From Pocillopora verrucosa (Eukaryota; Cnidaria; Anthozoa; Scleractinia; Pocilloporidae), in NCBI RefSeq assembly GCF_036669915.1, contig NC_089319.1, forward strand, positions 10,596,080 to 10,660,079: 64,000 nt of DNA. The letters are read 5' to 3'. A model generated the notes under the pieces. The model saw only the letters and a program-made list of their open reading frames with translations. It made no database searches and was not told the DNA's origin. How positions within the stretch are numbered: the first letter of the stretch is position 1; every line of letters begins with the position of its first letter. The translations under genes and the position numbers were made by a program. This document shows, piece by piece, positions 12,414 through 36,487 of the stretch.

Positions 12414-13343
12414 CTTAAAATCCGGAATTCCTGAAGGAACTTCAGCTGTCATGGAAAATGGGACTGTGTGTCCAGAAGAATCTACTGCTGCCACAATAAG
12501 TGCTGCCATAATTACAACAAGGGCATTTCTTGCAATGGAAACCAGCCACAAGAAGTTCCTGCACCCTCGCTGTAATCTGGTCATATCCTCCTCTTCCTGC
12601 CACTTGACTCGACCCAGTTTCTTTAAAATTAATAATATCACAATACAGCATGACCCTAACAAAAAGTCCCACAGATTTGTTTTTCCAATGTTCTTAAATG
12701 TTTCATACACATTTTTATCAAACTCTCTTGGTATTTTCTTTAACCCTAACAATGATTTCACCTGGCCAAAGCCAATTATGATAGCTGCAGCAGACACAAA
12801 GCCACTTATAACTGGCAGAGAGATAAAACGAACCAAGAAACCTAGTCGCAGAAGACCCATCAAAAGCTGGACAATGCCGCAATAAAGAGTCAGAGCTATA
12901 GCATAGAGAGGTTGTTCTTTGGCAAAGCGATCGACCATTAGGGACATGATGGCTGTGGGACCAAGAGTGATATCTTTACTGCCACCAAACACACAATACA
13001 CAAAACATCCCATATACGAAGTGTAAAGACCGTATTGTATGGGAAGCTCAGCTATAGTAGCATACGCTAATCCTTGCGGAACCACCATCAATCCAACAGT
13101 CAACCCAGCAATGATGTCCCTCAGAAGGCTTTCCCACGAGTACTTCGGAAGCCACGAAGTTATTGGCAGGTATTTATGGAGACACTTCATGGTTGTCTCC
13201 TTAGTTCTGACGAGTTTATCCGCATCGAGTTTCTTGTCGCTCTTTCTAGCGCCTATCAAGGTCGTTCTAGTTGCCCCACTTTGTAGCAAAGGCGAGCTTT
13301 CCGTTGGTGCGGGGCGATATCCTTCCTCTTGGAGGTCTCTCAT
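12414..13343 (-). CDS. SLC26A11: Alternative, duplicated first coding exon of the SLC26A11-like locus (distal isoform)
   Basis: An open exon of 310 codons starting MRDLQEEGYRPAPTESSPLL and encoding a full N-terminal SLC26 half: LPITSWLPKY, GLTVGLMVVPQGLAYATIA, QYGLYTSYMGCFVYCVFGG, KDITLGPTAIMSLMV. It is clearly paralogous to the exon at 8009-7188; I estimate 55-60% identity by eye. It ends at a good donor (AAG then GTTAGT) in phase 0. That is the same phase as the proximal exon's end and the phase required by the shared exon at 4590. I find no second copy of the C-terminal exons between 8529 and 12413. The simplest model is splicing to 4590-4302 and 2833-2205, giving about 615 residues with a longer acidic/polar cytosolic N terminus (possible sorting signal ESSPLLQ). 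The alternative is an orphan half-gene left by a partial tandem duplication. Confidence 0.85.
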
Positions 13344-13867
13344 GTTTGAATTGAACTCCGAAACCGATGGGGCTCTTTCAAGTTGCGGTTCAAACTTACT
13401 TATGCAATAAGTTGCTATAGTTATTCAATCTTCTGTGAGAGAAATCTTGTGACACTTTTCTTGAACGTGACACGCACGGAAGCTGTTATTCACGTGATAT
13501 GGTCACTCGATTGAAATCAAGGACTTTCCAAGAGAATATGGTTGCTTGAGACCACTACCTTGCATAAGCAAGCAGATGTCAAATATCTTGAAAGTGGCGG
13601 AAATAAATAATAGTCGACGAAAGGTAATGTTACTGTCACGAGACGATACCAGGATTCACCGCCATTGCTGAAATGCGTGGTAACTAAGTAGTGACGTCAC
13701 TTGTTACTCCCACCACCCCACAGAATTATTTCCTTGTCGATCTTCATCTTCCTGTATAGACGCAAGCAAACATGTCGGTGGTGTGTTAACACCGGCGTGC
13801 CTTGTAAAATCAGTTTTTGGTTTGAAAGCTCGTTGTTTAGTTTTTGCTTCATCCACTAGCAGTTAAA
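13344..13867. promoter_or_regulatory. Intergenic region between divergent SLC26 distal exon and SEC14L1-like gene
   Basis: About 524 bp separate the minus-strand ATG at 13343 from the plus-strand ATG at 13868, so both promoters must lie here or overlap. The segment is less AT-rich than most introns and has several CpGs plus CACGTG/ACGTGA-type words (13490-13500, 13690-13700). I see no clear TATA box at a fixed distance from either start. Confidence 0.45.
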
Positions 13868-27773
<13,906 letters not shown>

Positions 27774-28073
27774 CAACTACAGTCAGGAGGGGCTCAGACA
27801 CCAAGCACAACCAAATCACACGTAACCAAAAAAAGTAGCAAAGAATGATATTATTACAATGCTTCTTACTGCTCTTCAACATACACATGGGAAAAAATTG
27901 CAAACTGCAGAAATTTAATTTGGTACACAATTCTAGAAGTCAGTCAATGGTAGGCACATGAAGGAGAACCTTTACAACAAGGCAATTCCTTTTTTTTTTC
28001 TCTGATAGGTAATGTGAATTTATTTTAGATCTTTTTAGTTCACATCATTTGAAAACTGACAGGCCTCTCTTTC

Positions 28074-28278
28074 TTAACCCTTTAACTCCCAGATTGTTAA
28101 TTCTCCCCTTCAGCTTCTGCACATTCCCTTGTAAATATTTGAGAGAATTTGGTGTTAGATCAAGATAACAACTTATGCCTGTTAAATATGAGTATTCTCA
28201 TCACCTGTTTGCTGGATAATGTAGGGATATAATAGGGAGAAGTTACATACTTATCGCCTCTGGGATTTAAAGGGTTAA
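28074..28278 (+). repeat. MITE-like element, subfamily C, copy 1
   Basis: Complete copy of about 205 bp with termini TTAACCCTTTAACTCCCAGA and TTTAAAGGGTTAA. The interior has AATTCTCCCCTTCAGCTTCT, GTTAGATCAAGATAACAACT and CCTGTTTGCTGGATAATGTA. Confidence 0.85.
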
Positions 28279-29481
28279 GTGCTACCAGTATTGTCATTCC
28301 CCAACATAGTTTAAGTCGCAGAGCTAGAAATTTTGGATTTAGTGAAAGGGATGACATACTTGTTTCACAAACAATCTTAAAAAATAATTGTTTTTAAATC
28401 TCAACAAAGTTTCATCTCTGTGGGACATAGGAATTTTTGTGGAGGATGCAAAGATTCCATTACAGGTGACTTAGATTGTTTAGTGATCTGTGGTGTGTCT
28501 TTGTTTAGCTAAACAAAATAGTTCATTCCTGTCAATTTTCTACTTTTTAAGTTCTATGTCATGCTTCAATTATTCTGGTAATAGTGAAAGCAGATGCCAT
28601 TTTTGTCTGCTGGCAGACATCATTATCGGTCATTTGTCAATATTACCAGCTGTAAAATATTACCACTAAAAATTAATGTCAGAAGTTGTGGAATACCAGA
28701 GAATCTGAATTGCAACATGCATGTAGCACAGAAATTTCTGCCATCTCACTTTTGCACTGGTTAAGGCTATGCAGACACAATCTCAATTTGCCCAACATGT
28801 ATATAATTCTTTTTTTTATTATTGTCAATGTGTTATACGTTGCAACACCTAAAGAACTGAACATTTCAGTTTCCTCTGCTGCCTGATTTTTACTGGCTAG
28901 CCTATTTTGAAAAGGTTATGTTCTTACTATTCCCATGAAACAAGTTAAATTTCCATTTGCACTATTTATTAAAAGTAAATAACCATTATGACAATTGAAA
29001 TTTTGTAATATAATAATTAAGAATTGTAAATTATATCATAGGCACAAACCACAAACTAGAGGTGAGCCCCTCAAATTATTATTGGTTGATAAGAAAAAAA
29101 TAATTACATGGCTAGTAATGAAATCCGAAGGAAAGAAAGCAGTTTCCAGTACTGTGTTTCATCCAGGTTTAATGCATAAATTAAGTGTTAAAATTACAGA
29201 TCAGAATGACGTGAATGAGGAGTTAGTGAATTTTAGGTCCACACCTAAACCTCATACTATGGCTGACATCATATCATGAGGTGGAAATGTTCAACTGTTC
29301 CAGGTTTCTTAACCTGGTCTTCCTCACATTCCCAGCTTGCTGGGTCATAATGAAATAAGCATTTTTTTTAACATGGAATAGTGTTATTGAATGATATAAG
29401 TGTAAGGGAAGGGTAGGGGAGGGGGGGGGGTGTAGAAATTTACACTTACAGGTATAGTGTTTTCATCAAATTCTCAACATG

Positions 29482-29731
29482 TTAACTCCCAAGATCTGAT
29501 GAGTTGTTCTCCCCTCCAGCTATAACCTTCTAACCTGGGAGTGATTTGCTTCAAATTTCTCCTCACAGTATCACCCTTGAATCAATTATAATGGTCATGA
29601 GAATAATGGAAGTGATCACCAATTTAAGAAGCTTCTGATTGTCAAGAGAATTCTCTTTGTCAGAACCATGGAAAATGTAAAGAGAACAGTATGGAGAATA
29701 TGAATACTGATGTTAGAGTGTGAAGGGTTAA
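29482..29731 (-). repeat. Chimeric MITE: subfamily C end joined to inverted subfamily B
   Basis: The left part (TTAACTCCCAAGATCTGATG, TTCTCCCCTCCAGCT) is subfamily C/A-like. From about 29545 the sequence is subfamily B reversed (TTTCTCCTCACAGTATCACC, CAGTATGGAGAATATGAATA), ending GAAGGGTTAA. About 250 bp, longer than a simple copy. Confidence 0.6.
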
Positions 29732-30591
29732 AACTAGGTAAGATAATGTTGTGTTACCTTAACTAGGCACCTCAATCAGATGGGATAACATAAAATGCAC
29801 CACTATTCTTAGGACAGATTTATCATTTTTTGGGTGTGAAAGGATTATAATGAAATTGTTTGTGGCTGCAATATTTTCTAGATGCCTTAAATTTGATGCC
29901 TAGTGGGGTAATTAAGCTGGGACATACTCCATGAACTAATTGAGGCATAACTTAATGCTCCATTGACAGTTTCATTTCATACCAAACAGGTCTTGGTAAT
30001 CATTTTTGTGGTAAATTATTTTACTGAGATCACATCAGCCAAAGATCAGCAGTTACAATCAGATACTTCCAGGTAAAGAACAGTTTTCAATACCTTTACA
30101 AGGTTAATAACATTATTAAGATTTTAGAAGTTGCTGACATCATGAAAAAATTGTCATCTATGTGATGCAGTTTGTCCATTGTGCATCAACTCAAGTTTAT
30201 CAAGCAGATTTTCAAAAATGTATCATAAGAAAAATTTTGTACAATTTCATCAGTGATCTGATGCTTGTTACAATTTTCCAGATAATTGCTGGGTTTCAAT
30301 TTATCATAGGGCTAGGTTTTTTTTATAATTCTACAAAGTAATGCATGAAGTTGAAACTCAACTGCAAGTCTTCATTGCATGCAATATTTTATTTATCATA
30401 AATATGATTACTAAGTAATGGTATCTTTTTACATACATTCTTAACAATTGAAAAAAATTGAGGTTAGATACGGAATTGTTATTGAGTTAGTGATGATAAT
30501 TAAAATGTTATAAGGGAATTTTCTGAATTATGAATATATAGATATATGTTCTATCATCAGAATTCTTTAGCTAGTATTACAGTGGACTTGA

Positions 30592-30607
30592 AATAAAAGT
30601 TTTTATT
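30592..30607. terminator. Convergent, overlapping poly(A) signals
   Basis: The sequence AATAAAAGTTTTTATT offers AATAAA on the plus strand (30592-30597) and AATAAA on the minus strand (30607-30602). It lies 128 bp past the minus-strand DPH7 stop and is the last good plus-strand signal of the SEC14L1-like gene before DPH7 begins. Its use by SEC14L1, 2.8 kb past the stop, is less certain than its use by DPH7. Confidence 0.55.
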
Positions 30608-30734
30608 GGAATAATTCTTTGGTGTTTCCTCTTCTGGTCAGACATCAGGGATGAAGAAGACAGAAATCCACACTGTTCCTTCTCTGAAGGATGGAAGATT
30701 GAACTCAACACATTGCTGTGTTTCATTTCCAGGG

Positions 30735-33700
30735 CTATCTTGAGACTGCATTATTCACTGTCCACAAATTTAAGGCATGGTCATAGAATGAACAAGTTGC
30801 AACTATGTCAGTTTGAGTATCAGAAATGCTTTCATGTAATAGGTCAGTCCCTTTGTGTTCATCATTTCTGTCCATTTGTTCACAATCTTGTGCACTGAAT
30901 CTAGAAAGCTGGATATGTTTCCTGTACCAATCAGCACCATAAGCCAAACTTGCTTGTTCCTTATAAGAAACCACTTTTTCCAAGCTTTGATGTCCTGGTA
31001 GTTAGAAAAAGGAAAAGAAAGCCTGATAAATTGATGAGTTGATAAGTTGATATTAACACATTTTTTTTTTTTCAAAAAACTTTACTCTGTGAAGTCCCAC
31101 ATTATGTTTTCAATTTAGTAAGGGATCTGACAACTCCTATTGCCACAATATCTTCAAGCTTGATTGCCATTCCAGTGCTCTGCTTAAATAAAGCATAGAC
31201 TTAGTTAAATCTCTACAGTTCAAAAAATGGATTGCTCTGTCACAGGTATGTGAAAAATCCTGCCATTCTCACCAAGTATCTGTCAAACCAGATAACAAAC
31301 CAACAGACCCAAAAGAACCATTCGGCTCCACAAACAACATCCATTAGCAGAGGTTTCAATAAAAGCCAGTTACTGGTGGTCTTAACCCTTTAACTCTCAA
31401 GCTCCACTTCTTAATTCTCCTTACTTACTGTCATACTTTTCCTTGTAAATTAGACATGAGAATATGATCTCAAGCCCATAAGACCAGTATTACCACTGTG
31501 TGTTTGGTCTGCAAGCAGCCTCTCTTCTTTGGGTTTTGTGTAGGCTTTCACGCAAGTGAGTTACATATTACTAGATTTCAAATCTTTTTCTGGAGAAGCT
31601 TGCCCCAAACCTCCTAAGAGGGGAAGGAGCCTTGAAGCCCCTTTTCCAGGCACATCCCCTATTGCACCATTGTTAGTGGCATTATGGAAAAGTTATTGAA
31701 ACGATGCATAATCATACCTGTGTTGTTGTTGAACTGAAGAATATGAAAGCCCTCATACATGCATGCTGTTAACATTGTGTTTCCATGGTAAGGATGCCAC
31801 TTTATCCTCCACACTCCTCCACCAGGATGTGATGTGCATAATGGGCGTGTCATGTTTCTATCATCCCAAACATGAATCTTCTCATCATAGCTGTTAGTTT
31901 GATAACAAACCAGGACAGAAGTCCACATCAATTGATTGCACAAGTTGAGAGTTTGTAAATTATTATTTTGAAATTAATGTGAAGCCTTTTTTCTAAGAGT
32001 GAAATAAATGTTGTGAAACAACACTCAGAGTTTATCACATATGGGTGTGACTCATCATTATTAACTACTCGTTAAGAAGAAAGTATTTTATAAAGTCAAA
32101 GTTAAACAATCATTATGCTGGCGACTTCAGAGGAAGCTTCCTTCAAGTGAAACTCAAAAATCACCATCACATGGTTGTGGATGGAAAGAACCAACTACTG
32201 AGAATTATTACTTAGGGATACATTGTACTTTTAAGTTAACATCAAATTCTCAGGGCTATAATTAAAAGGAATACAGCAGACTGTGTAGAGCATGGACATC
32301 TCAACTTTGGGAGTGAAGTAATGAATAGAGACCAAACTTAGACCATTTGATGTTAGATTCTTACCTGCCGGTTGCAATCATGTGTTCATATACATGATTG
32401 CACTGAATACTGCTGACACCCATCTCATGCCTGGAGAAGACAAATTAAAAAACTCATTGAATTACTGATAAAGAGGCCACACAGGTAATTTCAAAAGCCC
32501 AGCAAGTTCAAAGTGACCATTTACCAAGTATATCCTATTAATGAAGAAAGGTAATTCACATCACAGCAAAAATTTTGCTTCTGTGAAGCAAAATGTATTT
32601 TACACATCTCACATACTTGCTTTGCTTTACTTGCTTTGTGCCTCTTCACTTGGCCTTTCATCTAACCTTTCAACTCCCAGATCAAATTTGTGATTCTCCT
32701 TACTGTCAACCATACAATTCTTACAATGTTAGTTCTGAGAATTTAGTACTAGATCAACTAAGTATTCACAAATTGATATTTTTCTTTATTCTCATTACTC
32801 ATCTGGTTGATATTGTATCGATCGTGTAAGGAGAAATTCTGTCTTGGTCACTCATGGGAGTCAAAGGGTTAATACTATCATTCAGTGAATTGAAAAAGTA
32901 ATAGTTGTAATAATACAAAACAAAACAAACTATGGACAGACCATCATGCAAATAGTTATCCTGGCCAGATATCAGAGCTGGACAACTCAATGAAGAGAAC
33001 AAAACACTGAGCCAATGAACTTTTTAACTGCAACTTTGATTAAAACACAGAATAGTAATCATATTGGAAATCACCTTTTACTTGTAAATGTAGGTTTATG
33101 GCAGCCTGTTCTTGTGTCCCATCCTCTGAGTAGGCAATCATCGCCTCCTTAATTAGTAGGGCCAGTACACAATTCAAAATTAATCACTTTAACCCATATT
33201 AGAGAGTTTAGAATTCATTTTATTGAGGGTCACTGGCCATCACTTTTATTACTGTCAAGGGCTACCCTCTCAAAATAAAGTGTTTTGTTTTGCATTGTAT
33301 TTTATTGAACTGGAACTTGAAACCAACACAGGATCTTATAGCTGATGTCACAGGGGCAGTTGACATTATATTATTATTTTTGACAAGAAGCAGGATTGCA
33401 GAAAAATGCTCTATCTCACGAACAGTGACAGACATCTTTGAGAGCTACCTCGTTCTTTTTCAGATTGAAGTATCTTCAGTACTACACCTCACTCATAAAA
33501 GTTGACACATGTCATGAAACATTCCATCAGTCTAGAACACTGGACCTCAATCTGACTTTGTGTGATTGATCTGGACCAATAGTAAATTAGGCTCGATTAC
33601 CAGCCACTGTTTAGGAATATAATCTTGCGGGCCGCCCCCCAAACTCCACTTCTAAGGTAGGAGGACACTAGAGAGACTGGACACTAGAGAGCGGTGGAAA

Positions 33701-36358
33701 TCGAGCCTGATAGTAAATGGGAAATCAATTAAATTCTAATTCTACTAAAAATTCATTTATATGAAAATATGGTACCTGAATATACAATGGATGAATTCCA
33801 AGCATTAAATGCTGTAATCCAAGCCTCATACTGATGCCCTAACCACTGCAAAACTTGGCAAAGCTCAGAGGTACCTTCATAAAATTTGCATAACGTAATC
33901 TGTCCGCCTGAGTCACTCATAACAATGTGGCTGCAGTAGAAAAGGGGACAGACTGGCCATCATTAATAGAATAATTGTTCATTCAATCAGCTGACATTAG
34001 TTGATGATAAACATTTTAGATGTACTTACAACTACAACAGGAGAATTTCAATTCTCCTCTTTTTAGAATATCCAATAGTTTATGTTTCATTAACCCTTTA
34101 CACCCTAACATCAGAATTCATATTCTCCATACTGTTCTCTGTACATTTACTGAGGTGCTGACATGAAAAGTTTGTCTAAAAATCGAGAGTTTCTTAAGTT
34201 GGTGATTATTTCCTTTATTCTTATTATAATAATGTGTGATTCAGTGGTGATATTGTAAGGAGAAATTAGATGCTAGTCACTCTTAGGGGTTACAGGGTTA
34301 AGCCAATGCTGATGAGTTTTGTATCAAGGTACAATAAACTATTGATGATGGAGAATGAAAGGATTATGAATATCCAGTTTATAATAACTGAGGCTGGTTT
34401 ATTTTCAGTACACTAACTTCTGTATGAATTGATAATTATTTTCAATTTAATGGCATCCAATATATCACAGACTTAATATGTAGTATTTTTATTCTTAGAC
34501 AACTAATGAATCTAAACTTATATCTAGATATTTTAATTAATAAAGTATTATTTATTTAGATATTGTAAATTTTTTTTTATAAATTAGTATTAGGCAGGTC
34601 CATATCAGCTACGGCTGCTGAACTCTTAACCAGCATTACCAAATAAACTACATTATGTCTTGTTATGTTATGGAGACTGGGCTTAATTCTGGTTGGATGG
34701 GTCATTTAGCTTAAGTATAGATGATAATAATAATTGATAATAATAAATTAATTAAGAAATAAGAATAATTCATACCAATATTAACATTACCCATAAGTTA
34801 GTATTGTCAAATGTCAGACCTGTTTTCATCTTCCAAAGACCAGTCCATTGAAAGACATAATTTATCTGGACTTGCAATATAACTGGTGCTCTCAACTAAT
34901 AGCTGAAAGAAATTATTAAAAAAGTTAATCAACACTAGTTCAAAATCTTTTGGGGTAGATAGGTAGAAAGGCTATCAGGGCGTGACTACTTGGCTCCTAA
35001 ATTCTTCAAAGTGGTAGCCAATTCAAAAAAAGGTGGTCGCCATTTTTAAAGACAAACAAAACCTTTTTTACGCTGTCATTGTTTTAGAAATTAAGTTAGC
35101 GAAACTTAACAAGAAAGTTTGCCGCAGATTTATCTTTGCAAATCTTTTTAATTCACTATATCTCTAGGTAAGGTTATGATGAAACATTCTAGTCACCAAT
35201 TTGGCAACTAATTTTCAGGATTGGTTGCCAAATTGAAAAATTTAGTCGCATTGGCGCCTGTATTAGGAATAATTTCATGTCCTGGCTATGATCATTTTAA
35301 AATGAAAACAGCATGACCTAGATATGGGAGTGATAATACCAGGAGATATCTTGTGTTCAAATAACAATGTTGCACATACCCTTTAATGTATATACGTATG
35401 TACCTTTTCTTTGAGGAAATAGATCTTCAGTTCTCCATTTGATGTAGCAGCGCCAAGTACAGCAGAACCATTTAATGGCTTTGCTAACCTGACAACATTG
35501 AAAAGTTAATTTAGTGTTAACAACTGAGTTGAAACGTAAATTAGCCACCGTAAAGGGTAAAAAAGGATAAAAGGGTAAAAACATTGAAAAGTTCCTTAAT
35601 CCTTCACACCTCAACATCAGTATGCATATTCTCCACATTGTTCTCCTTACATTTCCTAAGGTGATGACAAGGAGAATTTGTTAACCAATCAAAAGCTTCT
35701 TTGCATGGTGATCATTTCCTTTATTCTCATGACCTCAATATGTGATTCAGGGGTGATATTGTAAGGAGAAATTAGATGATAGTCACTTTTAGGGGTCAAA
35801 GGGTTAAGTGACAAGAAATGAATGTAAGAAATACTTAAAAGAAGAAAAAAATGCAATTGCTCTGGATGAAATTGTCACTCTAGACTTCTTAAATGTCGAA
35901 CTATAGCCTGACTATTATTATATGGGTGAAACAAATAATGAATTAAATATAAACCATTAAGTCCAGGTGAACACTTCTTACCACTTTGTATCTAAAATAC
36001 CACTTGTTTCCTGAGTTTGTAGTTTTTCCAACCTACAGAGTGAAATAAAGTAAAATTTATATATTTGTTTATGGGTATACACAACAAGTAAATTGACATA
36101 ACTGATTAAAAAAATGAACACAACAGGCGACCTTGTACGCGATTCATTCAGACGATACAGCTGTACATTGCCGACCCTCTTGTTGCCAATGCTTGAATAC
36201 TCCTCTGGGCAAAGCGCGGATCCATCGTTTTTCTCTTTATTCTCGAGCAGCTGATAAGTACCGCACACTAAATAGTCTTCAAAACCTTCAGCAGGACACC
36301 ACTCTACAGTATCTGCGTAATAACCCGTGTCTAAGGTACACAAAGTGTCTGTTAACAT
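30735..36358 (-). CDS. DPH7: Diphthine methyltransferase/methylesterase DPH7 (WD-repeat)
   Basis: Complete in nine minus-strand exons: 36358-36132, 36032-35982, 35488-35404, 34902-34820, 33930-33776, 33147-33075, 32430-32365, 31890-31718, 30994-30735. Phases agree and give 390 residues. DPH7 (WDR85) is the WD40 enzyme that removes the methyl ester from methylated diphthine on eEF2 before the final amidation to diphthamide. Visible blocks in order: [16 protein letters not shown] and LVCGTYQL (N terminus), [92 protein letters not shown], and the C-terminal [16 protein letters not shown] chose the ATG at 36358 ([11 protein letters not shown]) because it lines up with the family's short N terminus; an in-frame ATG at 36385 would add nine residues. 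The first donor (AAG then GTCGCC) is weak but fits the phase. Confidence 0.94.
31382..31478 (+). repeat. Truncated MITE-like element, subfamily C
   Basis: Starts TTAACCCTTTAACTCTCAAG and TTAATTCTCCTTACTTACTG. It then loses similarity after about 100 bp; no right terminus is seen. Confidence 0.5.
32663..32872 (+). repeat. MITE-like element, subfamily A, copy 2
   Basis: About 210 bp from TAACCTTTCAACTCCCAGAT to GGGAGTCAAAGGGTTAA. The interior has TGATTCTCCTTACTGTCAAC, GAGAATTTAGTACTAGATCA and AAATTCTGTCTTGGTCACTC. In DPH7 intron 6. Confidence 0.85.
34090..34301 (+). repeat. MITE-like element, subfamily B, copy 3
   Basis: About 212 bp, TTAACCCTTTACACCCTAAC to TTACAGGGTTAA. It has ATTCTCCATACTGTTCTCTG, CATTTACTGAGGTGCTGACA and GGTGATATTGTAAGGAGAAA. 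In DPH7 intron 4. Confidence 0.9.
35500..35560. repeat. Family-D repeat fragment
   Basis: AACAACTGAGTTGAAACGTA, then AATTAGCCACCGTAAAGGGT, resembles the left arm at 22911. It directly abuts DPH7 exon 3 on the intron side. Confidence 0.4.
35596..35807 (+). repeat. MITE-like element, subfamily B, copy 4
   Basis: TTAATCCTTCACACCTCAAC to GGTCAAAGGGTTAA, about 212 bp. It has GTATGCATATTCTCCACATT and ATGTGATTCAGGGGTGATAT. In DPH7 intron 2, 1.5 kb from the copy at 34090. Confidence 0.9.
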
Positions 36359-36487
36359 TTTCGAATGCCATGGAAAAATGTACAAGAAACCAATTTATGT
36401 CAGGCGTTCCTTGTCACTTCGCCCGCTACTCATCCTGGGGTGTTTCACCCAGTTAAGGGCGCACAGGCTTGTGGGAACAGGAAGAAT
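36359..36487. promoter_or_regulatory. Compact bidirectional promoter DPH7/GET4
   Basis: Only 129 bp separate the DPH7 ATG (minus, 36358) from the GET4 ATG (plus, 36488), so both 5' UTRs and core promoters must fit or overlap here. No TATA box is evident. If DPH7 starts at 36385 the gap is 102 bp. Confidence 0.7.

Larger units (their letters stand above)
27774..30591. other. 3' UTR of SEC14L1-like gene and flanking sequence
   Basis: AT-rich sequence from the stop codon to the last plausible AATAAA at 30592. It contains two MITE-like elements (28074-28278 and about 29482-29731). Short open frames on both strands (28160-28357, 28679-28886, 28995-29279) carry no recognisable domain. The UTR may end earlier than 30592. 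Confidence 0.5.

Noticed and set aside
12451..12885. 144-codon plus-strand open frame
   Set aside because: It is antisense to the conserved SLC26 exon, which has full family motifs; the frame has no domain.
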